Shown: positions 8,852 through 16,817 of the stretch, in pieces | Numbering within the stretch: position 1 is the first letter of the stretch | How the letters are laid out: each line of letters starts with the position of its first letter | From: Cupriavidus sp. | GTDB taxonomy: Bacteria > Pseudomonadota > Gammaproteobacteria > Burkholderiales > Burkholderiaceae | Direction: 5' to 3' | DNA length: 64,000 nucleotides | Assembly: GCA_031180665.1 (NCBI GenBank) | Contig: JAPSLP010000002.1 | Span: forward strand, 186,001 to 250,000 | Position numbers and translations under genes: made by a program | Notes under the pieces: model-generated | The model's database searches: none | Told to the model about the DNA's origin: nothing | Seen by the model: only the letters and a program-made list of their open reading frames with translations

Positions 8852-9705
8852 GCGGACCATCCCGGCGTATCGATATCGGGCAGACCGGGTTCGCGCCGCG
8901 GCGGCGACAACGGGCCTCTTGCCATGTCGTCCAGATCGTCGATCAGACCGTCAAGATGGTTCTCAAGGGCGTCCGGGTCCTGTTCGCGGCGATCGTCCAC
9001 CGCGTCCAGCTCGTCCAGCTCGTCCGGCTCGTCCGGCTCCTCCGTCGAGGGGCTTGCGCCGCTCGGCTCGACGCCAATGGCGGCCAACAGGACGGCCAGA
9101 TGACGGTCCAGATCGATGCGCAAGTGCACATAGGGGCTGTCGATCAGCGCCTGGCCGGAAGCCAGCGCCGGCTCGGCGCTGATGGCGAATCCCGGCTCCA
9201 CGGGCAACCGGGCCGTCACCGCCGCGACGTCGTCAGGACACAGACGCAACGTGAACGCGCCGTGGGCCGACAGTTCGCGCCACCGGGCCGTCACGCGCTG
9301 CGCGATCAGTGCCGCGCGCTCGGCCTCGCCGGCGAAGCACGCGACGGCGTCGGCGACCACGGTCCGGCAGCGCAATTCGAGCCGCTCGGCAATGACCGCT
9401 TCGAGTTCGCTCTCGCGGACCAGCCAGCGCAGCACGTCCTCGCAGATTGCGTCGTGGGCGGCCCGCGCCGCCGCCTGCGCGCGCCGCTCGCCCTCGGCAC
9501 GCGCCTCGGCCAGGATCTGCTCGGCCTGAAGGCGGGCCTGCGCCCGGCAGCGGCGGCTGGCCGCCAGCACGGCAGCGGCACGCGAGCGGTTGCGGCGAAG
9601 CACCGCGGCCGCATCGATATATTGATCCAGCGTTGCCGCCGGCACGATGCCGCCCACGGGCAACTCACCGCGGACCGCGGTGATCGTCAGTCCAAAGGGA
9701 TTCAT
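8848..9705 (-). CDS. sctL: T3SS ATPase stator SctL with acidic C-terminal tail
   Basis: Stator protein (FliH/YscL/SsaK family) linking the SctN ATPase to the SctQ ring. Of its 285 residues, the first 210 look normal for the family: an N-terminal strand MNPFGLTITAVRGELP, a long Ala/Arg/Glu-rich helix (residues ~40-90), and a C-terminal globular domain with LRLCPDDVAAVTARL. After LAVLLAAIGVEPSG comes an extra ~75-residue tail rich in Asp/Glu/Pro (EEPDEPDELDELDAVDD, LDGLIDDLDD), encoded partly by a 9-base tandem repeat near 9004-9045. Typical SctL proteins are 205-225 residues. The start overlaps the preceding gene as ATGA. Confidence 0.88.
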   Translation of the reverse strand: MNPFGLTITAVRGELPVGGIVPAATLDQYIDAAAVLRRNRSRAAAVLAASRRCRAQARLQAEQILAEARAEGERRAQAAARAAHDAICEDVLRWLVRESELEAVIAERLELRCRTVVADAVACFAGEAERAALIAQRVTARWRELSAHGAFTLRLCPDDVAAVTARLPVEPGFAISAEPALASGQALIDSPYVHLRIDLDRHLAVLLAAIGVEPSGASPSTEEPDEPDELDELDAVDDRREQDPDALENHLDGLIDDLDDMARGPLSPPRREPGLPDIDTPGWSA

Positions 9706-10325
9706 AGCAGACGTTCCAGGCGAAACAGCATCGGCAAGGCAAGACCCGTCGGCGCTGTCGCCAGCATCGCGCCCGGCGGCGGCGGCAGGCAGATCGACAG
9801 TGCCTGCCAGACGGTGCTGCCGTGCAGCGTCTCGTCCAGCCACAGCCTGCCAAGATCACGCAGCCATTCGACGATCTGTTCGGGTGGGCGGCTCAGGGGC
9901 ACGCCCTTCCCGTCGGGCACCAGCGCGGCGAGCTGGTCGCAGCCATCGTCGCCCAGTACCGTCAGCAATTGCCGCCGGTAGTCGCCGAGCAGCAACAGCT
10001 CAGGCGCACGCGCGGCCACCGCTCCCAGCGCGACGAGCAGCACCGGCAAGCGCGGCTCCATGGCCAGCAAGCGGCGCTGCTCGTCGGACAGCGCTGCGGG
10101 CAGCGGCGCGGCCGGGAATCCCCGGCGCTGCACGATCAGCGCGTCCAGCGCACGACGGCTGCCGGGGTGGCGGCAATAGTCGTTTTGCCAGGCGTCAAGC
10201 CCAAGATAGCCCCACCACCCCTGGTGCATCACCGCGCCGGGTCTCCACGCCAGTGCGTGCAGGCGCTGCACCGCCGGGCACAGGCTCTGTTGCGCACGCG
10301 TTCCGGCGTTGGCGGCATCAGACAT
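9702..10325 (-). CDS. sctK: T3SS sorting-platform accessory protein SctK-like
   Basis: A 207-residue protein between sctJ and sctL, the place of the SctK gene (OrgA/YscK; STM1410 in SPI-2). SctK proteins bridge the inner-membrane ring to SctQ pods. The sequence is poorly conserved, as usual for the family, but shows a Trp-rich N-terminal segment (HALAWRPGAVMHQGWWGYLG) and a Leu/Arg-rich helical C terminus. The start ATG 10325 overlaps the SctJ stop and the end overlaps the SctL start (ATGA). Assignment is by position, length and composition, so moderately sure. Confidence 0.7.
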   Translation of the reverse strand: MSDAANAGTRAQQSLCPAVQRLHALAWRPGAVMHQGWWGYLGLDAWQNDYCRHPGSRRALDALIVQRRGFPAAPLPAALSDEQRRLLAMEPRLPVLLVALGAVAARAPELLLLGDYRRQLLTVLGDDGCDQLAALVPDGKGVPLSRPPEQIVEWLRDLGRLWLDETLHGSTVWQALSICLPPPPGAMLATAPTGLALPMLFRLERLL

Positions 10326-11058
10326 CGACGCTCCCCTTGCGCCGGGCGATCCACAGCGACAGCCCGGCCATCGCGCACAGGGCCAGCACGCCCCCAGCCA
10401 CCGCGGCCGCGGCTTGCGCCGGCTGCGCCTGCAGCCACTGCCGCCAACGCGACGGCGGCGGCTCGACCGCCGGAGCCTGATAGCGATAGTCGGCGGCCTG
10501 CATCACCACGCTGATCTGGTCGGACGCGATATCGGGAATGCCATCGCGGATCAGACTGCGGATCTGCACCTCGTAATTGCCGAGGTTGAATTGCGGCGAA
10601 TACTTGATGAATACCGCTGCCGACGGTGCGCCGGTCGGCTTGCCGTTCTCATCGACCTTCTGCGCGATCGACACCTTCGCGCCGATCACGCCGTCCATCG
10701 CCGAGATCATGCTTTCGAGCTGCTGCTCCTTGAGCAGCTGCATCTTGGCGCGCTCCTGCGCGGGCGATGTCACCAACTGGTTCGACGGAAACAAGTCTTC
10801 CATGCCAAGCCGCTTGTGATGGGGAAAGCCGTTCTGCCGCAATACCTCCACGGCGTTGATGAACTCTTCCTTGTCGACGCGCAGCGTTACCGTGCCGCCC
10901 TTCTCCACCACCTTCTCCGCGGGGATATGACGCAGCATCAGCAAGGCCAGCATCTGATTGGCCTCGGCCTCGCCGACATTCGAGTACAGCGTCATCTTGC
11001 AGCCGGCCATGGTCGCCGCGGCGAGCACGGCCATGGCGATCGTCCGAAAGCGCTTCAT
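10318..11058 (-). CDS. sctJ: T3SS inner-ring lipoprotein SctJ
   Basis: Inner-membrane ring protein (PrgK/YscJ/SsaJ, 246 residues from ATG 11058). It has a lipoprotein signal peptide with lipobox MAGC (Cys at about residue 20), then ring-building domains with the family pattern LYSNVGEAEANQMLALLM, RLGMEDLFPSNQLVTSPAQE and the hinge QQLESMISAMDGVIGAKVSI. Near the C terminus a transmembrane helix (AAAAVAGGVLALCAMAGLSL) is followed by the basic tail ARRKGSVDV. The longer open frame upstream is a shadow of sctI; ATG 11058 overlaps the SctI stop as ATGA. Confidence 0.96.
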   Translation of the reverse strand: MKRFRTIAMAVLAAATMAGCKMTLYSNVGEAEANQMLALLMLRHIPAEKVVEKGGTVTLRVDKEEFINAVEVLRQNGFPHHKRLGMEDLFPSNQLVTSPAQERAKMQLLKEQQLESMISAMDGVIGAKVSIAQKVDENGKPTGAPSAAVFIKYSPQFNLGNYEVQIRSLIRDGIPDIASDQISVVMQAADYRYQAPAVEPPPSRWRQWLQAQPAQAAAAVAGGVLALCAMAGLSLWIARRKGSVDV

Positions 11059-11381
11059 TGCATCGTCGTCAGCTTGTTGATCGATTGGGACAGCGTTCCG
11101 GCGATCTTCGCGATCAGGTCGACGCCGGTGCGCATCTCGAGCAGCGCCTGCTGGGTCCGCGTCATGGCGGCGGGATCGAGCACGGTGGTCGCACTGACGG
11201 TCTCGACACGCGCGGACACCTTGGCGTCCGCCTTGCGCACCGCCTCGGTGGCGATCGCTTCGGGCTTGGGCGCGCGCGCGGACATGGCATCCATGAACGC
11301 CTGGATGTCGGCTGCCGCGGGCTCCTTGTTCGTGGCGATAGCCGTCATCTGGCCGGCGACAGTGGTGGGATCGATATTCAT
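11055..11381 (-). CDS. sctI: T3SS inner rod protein SctI
   Basis: A 108-residue protein of the inner rod class (PrgJ/SsaI/EscI), which anchors the needle to the export gate. Most of it is predicted helical. The C-terminal amphipathic segment (LLEMRTGVDLIAKIAGTLSQ then SINKLTTMQ) fits the polymerising helix shared by rod and needle proteins. It lies directly before sctJ with a four-base overlap, the same order as ssaI-ssaJ. The N terminus MNIDPTTVAGQMTAIAT lacks a Sec signal, as expected for a substrate of its own export system. Confidence 0.85.
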   Translation of the reverse strand: MNIDPTTVAGQMTAIATNKEPAAADIQAFMDAMSARAPKPEAIATEAVRKADAKVSARVETVSATTVLDPAAMTRTQQALLEMRTGVDLIAKIAGTLSQSINKLTTMQ

Positions 11382-11411
11382 GATGAAAACCTTCGGTACT
11401 CGGTTCGGTAC

Positions 11412-11720
11412 TCAGTGACGCGTCCGGGGCGACGGAGATATCACGCGGGGTGCGGTGGTGGCATCGCGCCTGGCCGAGATCAGCATCGCCAGCAGCAGTG
11501 CCGGTGGATCGTTGCGCTCGCCCAGGCAAGCGCGCGCCTCGACAAGCCGTCCGCTCTGCATGTACAGATGCGCGCGGCAGATCGCGCGATCCTGCTCGTC
11601 ATCGACCAGCAGGTCGATGGTGTCCAGAAAGACCTGGATCTCCCCGTGCAGGCGCTGGTTGCCGGCGGCGAACGCCAGCTCGACCAGCAGACGCCTGACC
11701 TCGCGTGACAAGGGTTGCAT
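11412..11720 (-). CDS. SctG-like TPR needle chaperone
   Basis: A 102-residue helical protein immediately downstream of the needle gene. Helix pairs (REVRRLLVELAFAAGNQRLH; DDEQDRAICRAHLYMQSGRL then VEARACLGE) fit a small tetratricopeptide-like fold such as YscG/EscG, which caps the needle subunit before export. SPI-2 has SsaH at this position. The open frame runs far upstream to 12239 through a shadow of sctF, but ATG 11720 (MQPLSREVRR) sits two bases after the SctF stop. The C-terminal tail is Arg/Pro/Ser-rich. Family assignment is from fold pattern and position. Confidence 0.65.
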   Translation of the reverse strand: MQPLSREVRRLLVELAFAAGNQRLHGEIQVFLDTIDLLVDDEQDRAICRAHLYMQSGRLVEARACLGERNDPPALLLAMLISARRDATTAPRVISPSPRTRH

Positions 11721-11722
11721 GG

Positions 11723-11941
11723 CTAGATCTTCTGGATGATGCCGGCGATGGCGTCGTGCATCGTCTTGATGATCGAGCTTTGCAGCCCGATCATGTTGGT
11801 AAAGGTAGCCGTCATCTTCTGGGCCTGAATGAAGTCGACGGTCTCGCCGGTGGTCACCGCACGCTGCAGGGCCTCCGCCATGTTGAAGCTCGCGGAAGAG
11901 ACCGGGCCGTCCATGCCATCGATCAATGCGTTCAGATTCAT
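11723..11941 (-). CDS. sctF: T3SS needle protein SctF
   Basis: A 72-residue needle subunit (PrgI/SsaG/EscF family). It shows the family layout of two helices around a short turn, with a C-terminal helix ending FTNMIGLQSSIIKTMHDAIA then GIIQKI; most needle proteins end in a short hydrophobic-basic stretch of this kind. It is the first apparatus gene after the AraC-family regulator, six bases downstream of the regulator stop. A GAGGAG sequence lies about nine bases before the ATG. It is exported and polymerises outside the cell. Confidence 0.92.
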   Translation of the reverse strand: MNLNALIDGMDGPVSSASFNMAEALQRAVTTGETVDFIQAQKMTATFTNMIGLQSSIIKTMHDAIAGIIQKI

Positions 11942-11947
11942 GTCCTT

Positions 11948-12673
11948 CTACTCCTCGTTCGCTGCGTCGTTGATACTCTGGTGGTGCTGCCTGAGCAGCC
12001 GAGGACTTGCCTCGTAGCGGCGGCGGAAGCTGACGCTGAAGTGCGCGTGACTGTTGAAGCCGCATTCCTGGGCGATATCGGTGACCTTCATCGACGTCAG
12101 CAACAGCAGTTCCCTCGCCCGCTGCAGTCGGCGCTCCAGCAGCCAGTTCTTGGCCGATACGCCGAACTTCTCGTAGAACATCACGTTCAGCTTGCGCACC
12201 GGAATGCCGAGCGCCTTGGCGTACTGCGTGACCGGCCACGCGCTCATGCTGTTCTCCTCGATGAACTCGAAGAAGTCGCGGCTGCTGTCGATCAGGTGAT
12301 GCAGGAGTCGGGAGAAATACTCCGGCTCCGTGCCCATGCAGTAGACATAGGCGAAGCGCAGCATCGCGCGCGGTTCGGCGGCACCGAGATGCCGGATCAC
12401 GTTGATCGTTTCCTCCGGCACCGTGATACGTTTGACCGGTTCCCGCCAGAACTGCGTGCCTCGTCGATAGCGGCTCGCCAGCTCATGCAGCTCGCGGTAG
12501 ATATCCTGGAAGTCCCCCGAGTGGAAGACATAGGTATCGATGCCATCGCGCGCCGGAATCGCCGTTGCATTGCCGTTGGTGAAAACCAGGCTGCATGCCG
12601 GCACTTCGTACGTCTCGCCGTTGCACTCGATCCGCCCGGACCGGCTGAAGATCATTAGCTTGACTGCCCCCAT
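11948..12673 (-). CDS. AraC-family transcriptional regulator heading the T3SS operon
   Basis: A 241-residue regulator. The N-terminal ~135 residues form a cupin-like sensing part (GETYEVPACSLVFTNGNAT, typical of virulence AraC proteins). The C-terminal ~100 residues carry two helix-turn-helix motifs (VTQYAKALGIPVRKLNVMFY and SMKVTDIAQECGFNSHAHFS) with the expected spacing. ATG 12673 (MGAVKLMIFSRSG) has a GAGGGA sequence just upstream and is preferred over an in-frame GTG at 12688. It is the first gene of the leftward operon, six bases from sctF, so it likely controls its own transcription together with the T3SS. The inducing signal is unknown. Confidence 0.9.
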   Translation of the reverse strand: MGAVKLMIFSRSGRIECNGETYEVPACSLVFTNGNATAIPARDGIDTYVFHSGDFQDIYRELHELASRYRRGTQFWREPVKRITVPEETINVIRHLGAAEPRAMLRFAYVYCMGTEPEYFSRLLHHLIDSSRDFFEFIEENSMSAWPVTQYAKALGIPVRKLNVMFYEKFGVSAKNWLLERRLQRARELLLLTSMKVTDIAQECGFNSHAHFSVSFRRRYEASPRLLRQHHQSINDAANEE

Positions 12674-13409
12674 CTTTCCCTCGAACACTCGTGCTCAGTG
12701 GCTGCATCATTCCATCGCCGAACCCGGATACCGATCCGGTGATGACCTGAAAGACGTCGCTGTCCGGCGTCGTTGAGCGTCGTTTCGATGCGTTCGATTC
12801 GATGCGTTGGACGGCGCCGGACAGCGCATCGACATCAAACCATTTATCGAATGAACTTTGAGAATTTGAGGGTCTACTCGAATCGTTTAGAGAAAGTCTT
12901 GATCGATTTCTTATAACTTCTTTCTCGCAACTCGAAATGTGAGACGCGTACGGCGGTTTGCGTGGGCGAACGCACGGTCCATGACCTTCCGATCGCGGGT
13001 GCGGACAGCTGACTCATGCGATCACGCGCTTTGCGTTTCGACTCGATGTCGGAAACGATGCCGGAATGATGGCGGCAAAAAAAATCCGCCTTTCACAGGC
13101 GGACAAAGCAGAGGCGGGGAGGCCGGAAACGAGTCCGACCGGCGCGAAGTGTCGTCGTCCATCGCTGCCGACACATCAGAAAACCGCGCGCGATTTTCGA
13201 TCCTCGAAGATTGAAAGGCACGCCGAGATCCGGCCACTGCGCCGCCGACAGCATCGACGTCACACCCATTGGCGACAAGCGCCCCTTCCACTGCGGTGTC
13301 CGCGGCGGTATAAGTGAAGCCGCAGCGCGACGCTGTCCACGCGCTGCGGAGCGGCACCGTGTCGATGTCGCTCCTGCTTATCTTTTCCACAGCGTATCGA
13401 GCGGAAACC
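12674..13409. other. divergent regulatory region between T3SS operon and two-component system
   Basis: This 736-base gap has no convincing coding frame. Bases about 12839-12930 are markedly AT-rich (for example TTTAGAGAAAGTCTTGATCG, then TTCTTATAACTTC) in an otherwise GC-rich window, the best place for the promoters and regulator sites of the leftward T3SS operon. A leftward Rho-independent terminator with no known gene in front of it lies at 13076-13102. The rightward promoter of the response regulator should be within about 13250-13400. I could not identify exact -10/-35 elements with confidence. Confidence 0.6.
13076..13102 (-). terminator. leftward Rho-independent terminator without an assigned gene
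   Basis: On the minus strand a TCCGCC...GGCGGA hairpin (six-base stem, seven-base loop, 13084-13102) is followed directly by eight or nine T residues (13083 downward). That is a textbook intrinsic terminator for leftward transcription. No leftward protein gene ends here: the region 13103-13409 lies upstream of the rightward response regulator. It may end a small RNA or an antisense transcript from the regulator promoter region. Confidence 0.7.
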
Positions 13410-14180
13410 ATGCGCATTCTTCTGATCGAGGACGACCTGCAGATCGGCACCAGCCTGATGCGGGCGCTGAAGGAAAACATGCAGTGCAGCGTGGATTGGG
13501 TGCGCGACGGCATCGCGGGCCAGCAAGCGGTCGAGCATGGCTCCTACGCCATCATCCTGCTCGACCTCGGCCTGCCACGCATGGGCGGCCTCGATCTGCT
13601 GCAGAGGCTGCGGGCCCGAGGCAATCAGACGCCGCTGTTGATCCTGACGGCCCATGACGATCTGGACACGCGCGTGCAGGGACTGGACGCCGGCGCCGAC
13701 GATTTCGTCCTGAAGCCCTTCGAGGTTCCCGAACTGCTGGCGCGCATGCGCGCGGTGCTTCGGCGCAAGGCCGGTTATGCGACCTCGAGCCTGGGCGACG
13801 ACACCATCCGGCTCAATCTCGATACACGCAGCCTGACGGTGGACGACCATACCGAAACGCTGTCGGCACGCGAGTTCGCGTTGATGCTGGCCCTGCTCGA
13901 ACGCCCCGGCACGATCCTCTCGCGTAATCAACTCGAGCAAAAGATCTATGGCTGGGGGCAGGAAGTCGAAAGCAATGCGGTGGACGTGCTGATCTACTCG
14001 GTGCGCAAGAAATTCGGCGCATCGGCGATCCGCAATGTGCGCGGCCTCGGCTGGACCGTTCTGCTGGGCGGCGACAAGCTCAAAGGGAGTACGGCCTCCG
14101 CCACGCCCGGATCCGCGACACCGGATAGCGACACCGCGAGCGATCCGCCGCGCGCCCCTGCAGACGATCTACCAAGCTGA
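13410..14180 (+). CDS. OmpR/PhoB-family response regulator
   Basis: A 256-residue response regulator. The receiver domain (residues 1-~115) has the acidic pair ED at 7-9, the phospho-acceptor D52 in IILLDLGLP, and the conserved Lys in VLKPFEVPELLARM. The C-terminal winged helix (LSAREFALMLALLERPGTIL, then VESNAVDVLIYSVRKKFGA and RGLGWTVLL) is of the OmpR type. A ~30-residue Ser/Thr/Pro/Asp-rich tail follows and is unusual. ATG 13410 begins the classic MRILLIEDD; the longer upstream frame lacks homology. It pairs with the kinase 42 bases downstream. The QseB/TctD-like subfamily is most likely; the regulon is unknown, but it sits beside the T3SS operon. Confidence 0.93.
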   Translation: MRILLIEDDLQIGTSLMRALKENMQCSVDWVRDGIAGQQAVEHGSYAIILLDLGLPRMGGLDLLQRLRARGNQTPLLILTAHDDLDTRVQGLDAGADDFVLKPFEVPELLARMRAVLRRKAGYATSSLGDDTIRLNLDTRSLTVDDHTETLSAREFALMLALLERPGTILSRNQLEQKIYGWGQEVESNAVDVLIYSVRKKFGASAIRNVRGLGWTVLLGGDKLKGSTASATPGSATPDSDTASDPPRAPADDLPS

Positions 14181-14222
14181 ACGCCGCGCCCGGCAGTCCG
14201 GCGCGCAACTGGCCAGGTCCAC

Positions 14223-15626
14223 ATGCCCGCCCGCACAAAGCCGCACCGAGCACCGCCCTGCACACCGCATCGTGCACCGCCGCCGGCCCAGCACGCCGCG
14301 CCATCGCGCAACCGCTCCTTGAGCCTGATGCTGAGCCTGGCGCTCAGCACCGTGATCGCGATCTTCGCCTTGCTGCATACGGCTTGGACCTATACGCTCG
14401 CCACCTCCGAGGTTCACGAACTGCTGGACCGTCGCCTGCAGGAAGTTGCGGCCCGCGTCAGCGACGACATGACGCGGGCGATAAGTCCGCTCTCCCTCTA
14501 TCGCGACGCGTCCGATGGCATCGTGATCCAGATCTGGCTCGGGGCGCCGGAGCCTACGCTCCACCCTGACAGCGACCGGATCACCATCGGCCGCGACGCA
14601 CCGGCGGGCTTTTCGACGCAGACGATCGACGAGGAACGGTGGCGCGTGTACTCGGAGCACCGGCCAGAATGGACCATCAACGTCGCGCAGCGCGAAGCCT
14701 CGCGCAAGCGCATTGCCGAAGACGCCGCGATCGCCAGCGCCACGCCGGCGTTGGCGATGATTCCCCTGGCATGGCTGGCGATCTTCCTGACCGTCAGGCG
14801 CGCCTTGCGGCGTGTCGGGGTGCTGGGCGAGCGCGCCGCGCGGCTCGACATCGGCCGCCTGGAGCCGCTGCCGACCGACAAGGTGCCGCGCGAACTGCTG
14901 CCGTTGGTCCAGTCGATCAACCTGATGATCACGCGGCTGTCGCAGTCGCTGCAGGTCGAGAAGAAGTTCATCGCCGATGCCGCGCACGAGTTGCGCAGTC
15001 CGCTGACTTCGCTGCAGATCCAGGCCGACAATCTCGGCCGCACGCTGTCGGACCCGGATAGCCTGCGCGAGTACAACGCGCTGCAGCACGTGATCGGACG
15101 CAGCACGCGCATGATCTCGCAGTTGCTGCGGCTGGCGCGGGCGGACGCCCCGCTCGAGCGGGCGTCGTCGCAGCCGGTAGCCATTCGCGATGTGGTGCCG
15201 GACGTCATCGAGATGCATCTGCCCCGCGCGGCCGCGCACGGCATCGACCTCGGCGTCGAGCAGCTGGACGATCTGCAGGTGCGCGCCAACCTCGCGGACG
15301 TGCGCACGGCACTGAGCAACCTGGTCGACAACGCCCTCAAGTACACGCCCGACGGCGGCACCATCGATTTGCGCGCCTATCGCGACGAGGGGCTCGGCTG
15401 CATCGAAGTACGCGACACCGGCAACGGCGTCGCGCCGGAGGCGCTGCCCCGCGTGTTCGACCGCTTCTTCCGCGCCGACGCCCACGGCACCGAGGGCAGC
15501 GGTCTGGGACTGGCGATCGTCAAGGCAATCGCCGAGCGATACGGTGGCGACGCCAGCATCGGCAACCGTGACGACGTGCCATCCGGAGTGGTGGCACGCG
15601 TGCGGTTTCCATTGACGAAGGGATGA
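14223..15626 (+). CDS. sensor histidine kinase (QseC/TctE-like)
   Basis: A 467-residue inner-membrane kinase partnered with the preceding regulator. After a Pro/His-rich cytoplasmic N terminus comes a transmembrane helix (LMLSLALSTVIAIFALLHTA), a ~120-residue periplasmic 2CSK_N-like sensor, a second helix (ALAMIPLAWLAIFLTV), a HAMP-like linker, the dimerisation helix with phospho-His in FIADAAHELRSPL, and the ATPase domain (N box LSNLVDNALKYTPDG, G boxes IEVRDTGNGV and GSGLGLAIVKAIAERYGG). The sensor segment WRVYSEHRPEWTINVAQREA is typical of QseC-like kinases. The ligand cannot be read from sequence. ATG 14223 gives a long polar leader; a later start is possible. Confidence 0.93.
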   Translation: MPARTKPHRAPPCTPHRAPPPAQHAAPSRNRSLSLMLSLALSTVIAIFALLHTAWTYTLATSEVHELLDRRLQEVAARVSDDMTRAISPLSLYRDASDGIVIQIWLGAPEPTLHPDSDRITIGRDAPAGFSTQTIDEERWRVYSEHRPEWTINVAQREASRKRIAEDAAIASATPALAMIPLAWLAIFLTVRRALRRVGVLGERAARLDIGRLEPLPTDKVPRELLPLVQSINLMITRLSQSLQVEKKFIADAAHELRSPLTSLQIQADNLGRTLSDPDSLREYNALQHVIGRSTRMISQLLRLARADAPLERASSQPVAIRDVVPDVIEMHLPRAAAHGIDLGVEQLDDLQVRANLADVRTALSNLVDNALKYTPDGGTIDLRAYRDEGLGCIEVRDTGNGVAPEALPRVFDRFFRADAHGTEGSGLGLAIVKAIAERYGGDASIGNRDDVPSGVVARVRFPLTKG

Positions 15627-15650
15627 GGGTGCCAGCGGACTGGCCGGGTG

Positions 15651-16817
15651 TTACGGCTTGGCCCGCTCGGCCACGCGCGACAGGATCCCGTAACCGATGG
15701 TGACCCGCTGGTCGACCGGATACGCCTTGTTCGCCAGCAGCACGACGCCGATCCGCTTGTCCGGCACGAACGCGACATAGGCCGAATAGCCGTTGGTCGA
15801 TCCGGTCTTGTGCAGATACGCCGGCTGCTGCGACTGCGCGGCGTCGACCGGCCTCGCGGGCTCGGCGCGAAGAATCGCCGCGTTGCCGGCCACCAGCTGC
15901 TGCAAGGTCGCAGGATAGCGATACTGTTCCCAGACCAGGCCCTGCGTGATGGGCCCCGCACGCAAGCGCGGCACGTGCGTGCGCGCAATCGCCTGCCGCA
16001 GCGTGTCGTCGATGCGGGCCCCGGGCATATTGGCTTCGAGGAAGGCCACCAGATCGCCGGACGATGAGCGGATGCCGTAGGCCGGCTCCCACAGATAGCC
16101 CTCCTTCATCCGGATCGGCGCATCGGCCGCGGTATAGCCCTGCGCATAGTCGGCCTGCCTGTCGGCGGGAACCTTGAAGTGGCTGTGCTTCATGCCGAGC
16201 GGCTCGAACACGATCGTGCGGATCAGCTCACCGTACCGCCCGCCCAGACGGTTGGCCGCAATCGCGCCGAGCAGGCCGATGCCGTTGTTCGAGTACACGC
16301 GATGCGTGCCGACCGGATAAGGAGGCCGCCATGTCGACAAGTACTCGACCATGCCGCGCTCGCTGTCGATCCGCTGCGGCACCGCGAGCGGCAAGCCGGA
16401 GGTATGCGTCCCGAGCTGGAGCAGCGTGACCTTGTCGAACGTGCCACCGCGCAGCGCCGGCAAATGGCGGCTGACCGGATCCTGCAGCGACAGCTTGCCG
16501 CTCGCCTCGGCGTAGGCGGCCAGCGTGGCGGCAAAGGTCTTGCTGACCGAGCCGATTTCGAACAGCGTTTCCTTGGTCACGGGCCGGCCGCCTTGCCGCG
16601 CGGTCTGCCCGTAGTTGTAGAAGTAGCGTTTGCCGTCGACCGTCACGCCCACCGCCATGCCCGGAAGGCGGTGCTGCTCGATCGCCGGCTTGACGGCGGC
16701 ATCGACGATCGCCGCGACCCTGGCCGCATCGTCGTCATTGGCGGCGTGGCTATCGGTGTTGGCGCAAAGCACGACCAGGCAGGCCAGTTGGAAGAACCGC
16801 AGCGTCGATGGCGTCAT
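15651..16817 (-). CDS. ampC: class C (AmpC-type) beta-lactamase
   Basis: A 388-residue periplasmic serine beta-lactamase, the usual class C length. It has a Sec signal peptide (MTPSTLRFFQLACLVVLCAN...SHA), the nucleophile motif SVSK in FEIGSVSKTF, the YSN motif in HRVYSNNGIGLLG, and the KTG triad in LHKTGSTNGYSAYVAF. All three class C elements are intact, so hydrolysis of cephalosporins is expected. The frame runs upstream to 17108 through the tRNA region, but ATG 16817 gives the proper signal peptide. No ampR gene lies divergently upstream, so classical AmpR induction in cis is absent. It is convergent with the sensor kinase, 24 bases apart. Confidence 0.92.
   Translation of the reverse strand: MTPSTLRFFQLACLVVLCANTDSHAANDDDAARVAAIVDAAVKPAIEQHRLPGMAVGVTVDGKRYFYNYGQTARQGGRPVTKETLFEIGSVSKTFAATLAAYAEASGKLSLQDPVSRHLPALRGGTFDKVTLLQLGTHTSGLPLAVPQRIDSERGMVEYLSTWRPPYPVGTHRVYSNNGIGLLGAIAANRLGGRYGELIRTIVFEPLGMKHSHFKVPADRQADYAQGYTAADAPIRMKEGYLWEPAYGIRSSSGDLVAFLEANMPGARIDDTLRQAIARTHVPRLRAGPITQGLVWEQYRYPATLQQLVAGNAAILRAEPARPVDAAQSQQPAYLHKTGSTNGYSAYVAFVPDKRIGVVLLANKAYPVDQRVTIGYGILSRVAERAKP

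Noticed and set aside
1..12673. Flagellar export system
   Set aside because: Needle, rod, SctJ lipoprotein and gatekeeper genes are present and no flagellin, hook or FlhB-linked flagellar genes occur.
13260..13940. Long leftward frame of 226 codons opposite the response regulator
   Set aside because: It lies antisense to well-conserved receiver-domain codons and has no recognisable motif; high GC content makes such antisense frames common.
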